Of a stretch of 35,539 bases of DNA, positions 34,765 through 35,539 are shown piece after piece; position 1 is the stretch's first letter; the number at the start of each line of letters is the position of its first letter. Source of the DNA: Pseudomonadota bacterium (GTDB taxonomy: Bacteria; Pseudomonadota; Gammaproteobacteria; UBA6429; Thiohalophilaceae); contig JAJDNN010000041.1 of NCBI GenBank assembly GCA_022340685.1, forward strand, positions 1-35,539. Reading direction: 5' to 3'. Below the pieces are notes generated by a model, which saw only the letters and a list, made by a program, of their open reading frames with translations, was not told the DNA's origin and ran no database searches. Position numbers and translations under genes: made by a program.

Positions 34765-35439
34765 ATGTCAAGCAACAACTTCAAACACGATCTTTTCAGC
34801 CAGTTCGCCCGGATCGGCAAGGCGCTGAGCAACGCCAATCGCCTGGAATTGCTGGAATTCCTGGCCCAGACTGAGCGCAGCGTGGATGAGCTGGCCAGAG
34901 TCTCCGGACTGAGCGTTGCCAACACGTCCCAGCATCTTCAGCAGCTGCGCCAGGCGGGGCTGGTAACCTGCCGCAAGAATGGCCTGAACGTGTTCTACCG
35001 GATCAGCGGTGACGATGTCATCGAGCTGTTCAGCAGTCTACGAGGGGTAGCAGAGCGACATCTGGCCGAAGTTGAACAACTGGTAAATACCTACCTGACC
35101 GTGAAGGATGAACTGGAACCAGTGCCGGCGCAGGAATTGCTGCAACGGGCTCGCGACGGGCTGGTCACGGTACTGGACGTCCGCCCCCCCGAGGAATTTG
35201 CTGCCGGACACCTGCCCGGTGCCATCAATATCCCGCTCAACGAGCTGGAGGTGCACCTGACCGATCTCGATCCGGCCCGTGAAGTGGTCGCCTATTGCCG
35301 GGGCCCGCACTGCGTGCTGGCCTTCGATGCCGTCGCCCGCCTGCGGCAGCAGGGCTTGCAGGCAAGACGCCTGCAGGACGGCTACCCTGAGTGGAAAACC
35401 GCCGGCTTGCCGGTGGAAGCTTCCCGCAACGAATCGTGA
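34765..35439 (+). CDS. ArsR-family HTH regulator fused to a rhodanese domain
   Basis: HTH ALSNANRLELLEFLAQTERSVDELARVSGLSVANTSQHLQQLRQAGLV; rhodanese VTVLDVRPPEEFAAGHLPGAINIPL...VAYCRGPHCVLAFDAVARL. In-frame starts also at 34738 (TTG) and 34756 (ATG). Confidence 0.92.
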   Translation: MSSNNFKHDLFSQFARIGKALSNANRLELLEFLAQTERSVDELARVSGLSVANTSQHLQQLRQAGLVTCRKNGLNVFYRISGDDVIELFSSLRGVAERHLAEVEQLVNTYLTVKDELEPVPAQELLQRARDGLVTVLDVRPPEEFAAGHLPGAINIPLNELEVHLTDLDPAREVVAYCRGPHCVLAFDAVARLRQQGLQARRLQDGYPEWKTAGLPVEASRNES

Positions 35440-35490
35440 CATCGCCTGTCCCCAGCCTGACACTGAATAAAAACAAGGAATGCCCACGTT

Positions 35491-35539
35491 ATGCAAACAC
35501 AACCCGAATTTCTGACTTTGCGCAAACATCTCGAACAGA
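35491..35539 (+). CDS. Start of a further CDS (truncated by window edge)
   Basis: ATG preceded by AAGGAA; frame MQTQPEFLTLRKHLEQ remains open to the window end. Confidence 0.5.
   Translation, partial: MQTQPEFLTLRKHLEQ

Noticed and set aside
1-35539. Transposons, IS ends, tRNA, rRNA or prophage genes
   Set aside because: None recognised by reading; no transposase or integrase motifs and no tRNA cloverleaf seen. A tRNAscan/Infernal run would be needed to exclude small RNAs.

Overview
The window is a gammaproteobacterial-type chromosomal segment, probably from a sulfur oxidiser because a sulfur-globule-protein-like gene is present. It is densely coding and divides into five blocks. (1) 2-925: the 3' part of a cbpA/DnaJ-type gene, then cbpM. 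(2) 959-5760: a putative phosphate-starvation lipid-remodelling locus, made of an OlsB-like acyltransferase and a GT4 / PlcP-or-LpxH-like phosphoesterase / PAP2 / GT4 operon. Both transcription units are preceded by near-consensus Pho boxes with the same 7-bp spacing to a -10-like element. (3) 5823-8115: a small hypothetical protein, a periplasmic solute-binding protein and an AraC regulator. (4) 8259-23501: the most unusual block, an 11-gene co-directional array with an RND pump and adaptor, several secreted low-complexity Gly/Pro/Tyr/Gln proteins (one sulfur-globule-protein-like), an orphan ParA, a TPR protein, a coiled-coil membrane protein, an EHD/dynamin-like GTPase and a Lys-rich/PARPDW-repeat membrane protein. 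Just upstream lie an SCP2 gene with a near-consensus sigma-54 promoter and a divergent sigma-54 activator. I propose this as a candidate sulfur-globule (or extracytoplasmic inclusion) assembly/positioning system. (5) 23582-35539: a compact 'arsenosugar'/rSAM-selenodomain-type cluster (ArsS-like radical SAM, TIGR04282/TIGR04283-type transferases, MFS, SAM methyltransferase, FAD disulfide oxidoreductase, multihaem cytochrome, SoxH-like MBL protein, TVP38-rhodanese fusion), with a divergent ArsR-rhodanese regulator. No tRNA, rRNA, CRISPR array or transposase was recognised. All assignments come from reading the sequence and motifs; no database search was run.
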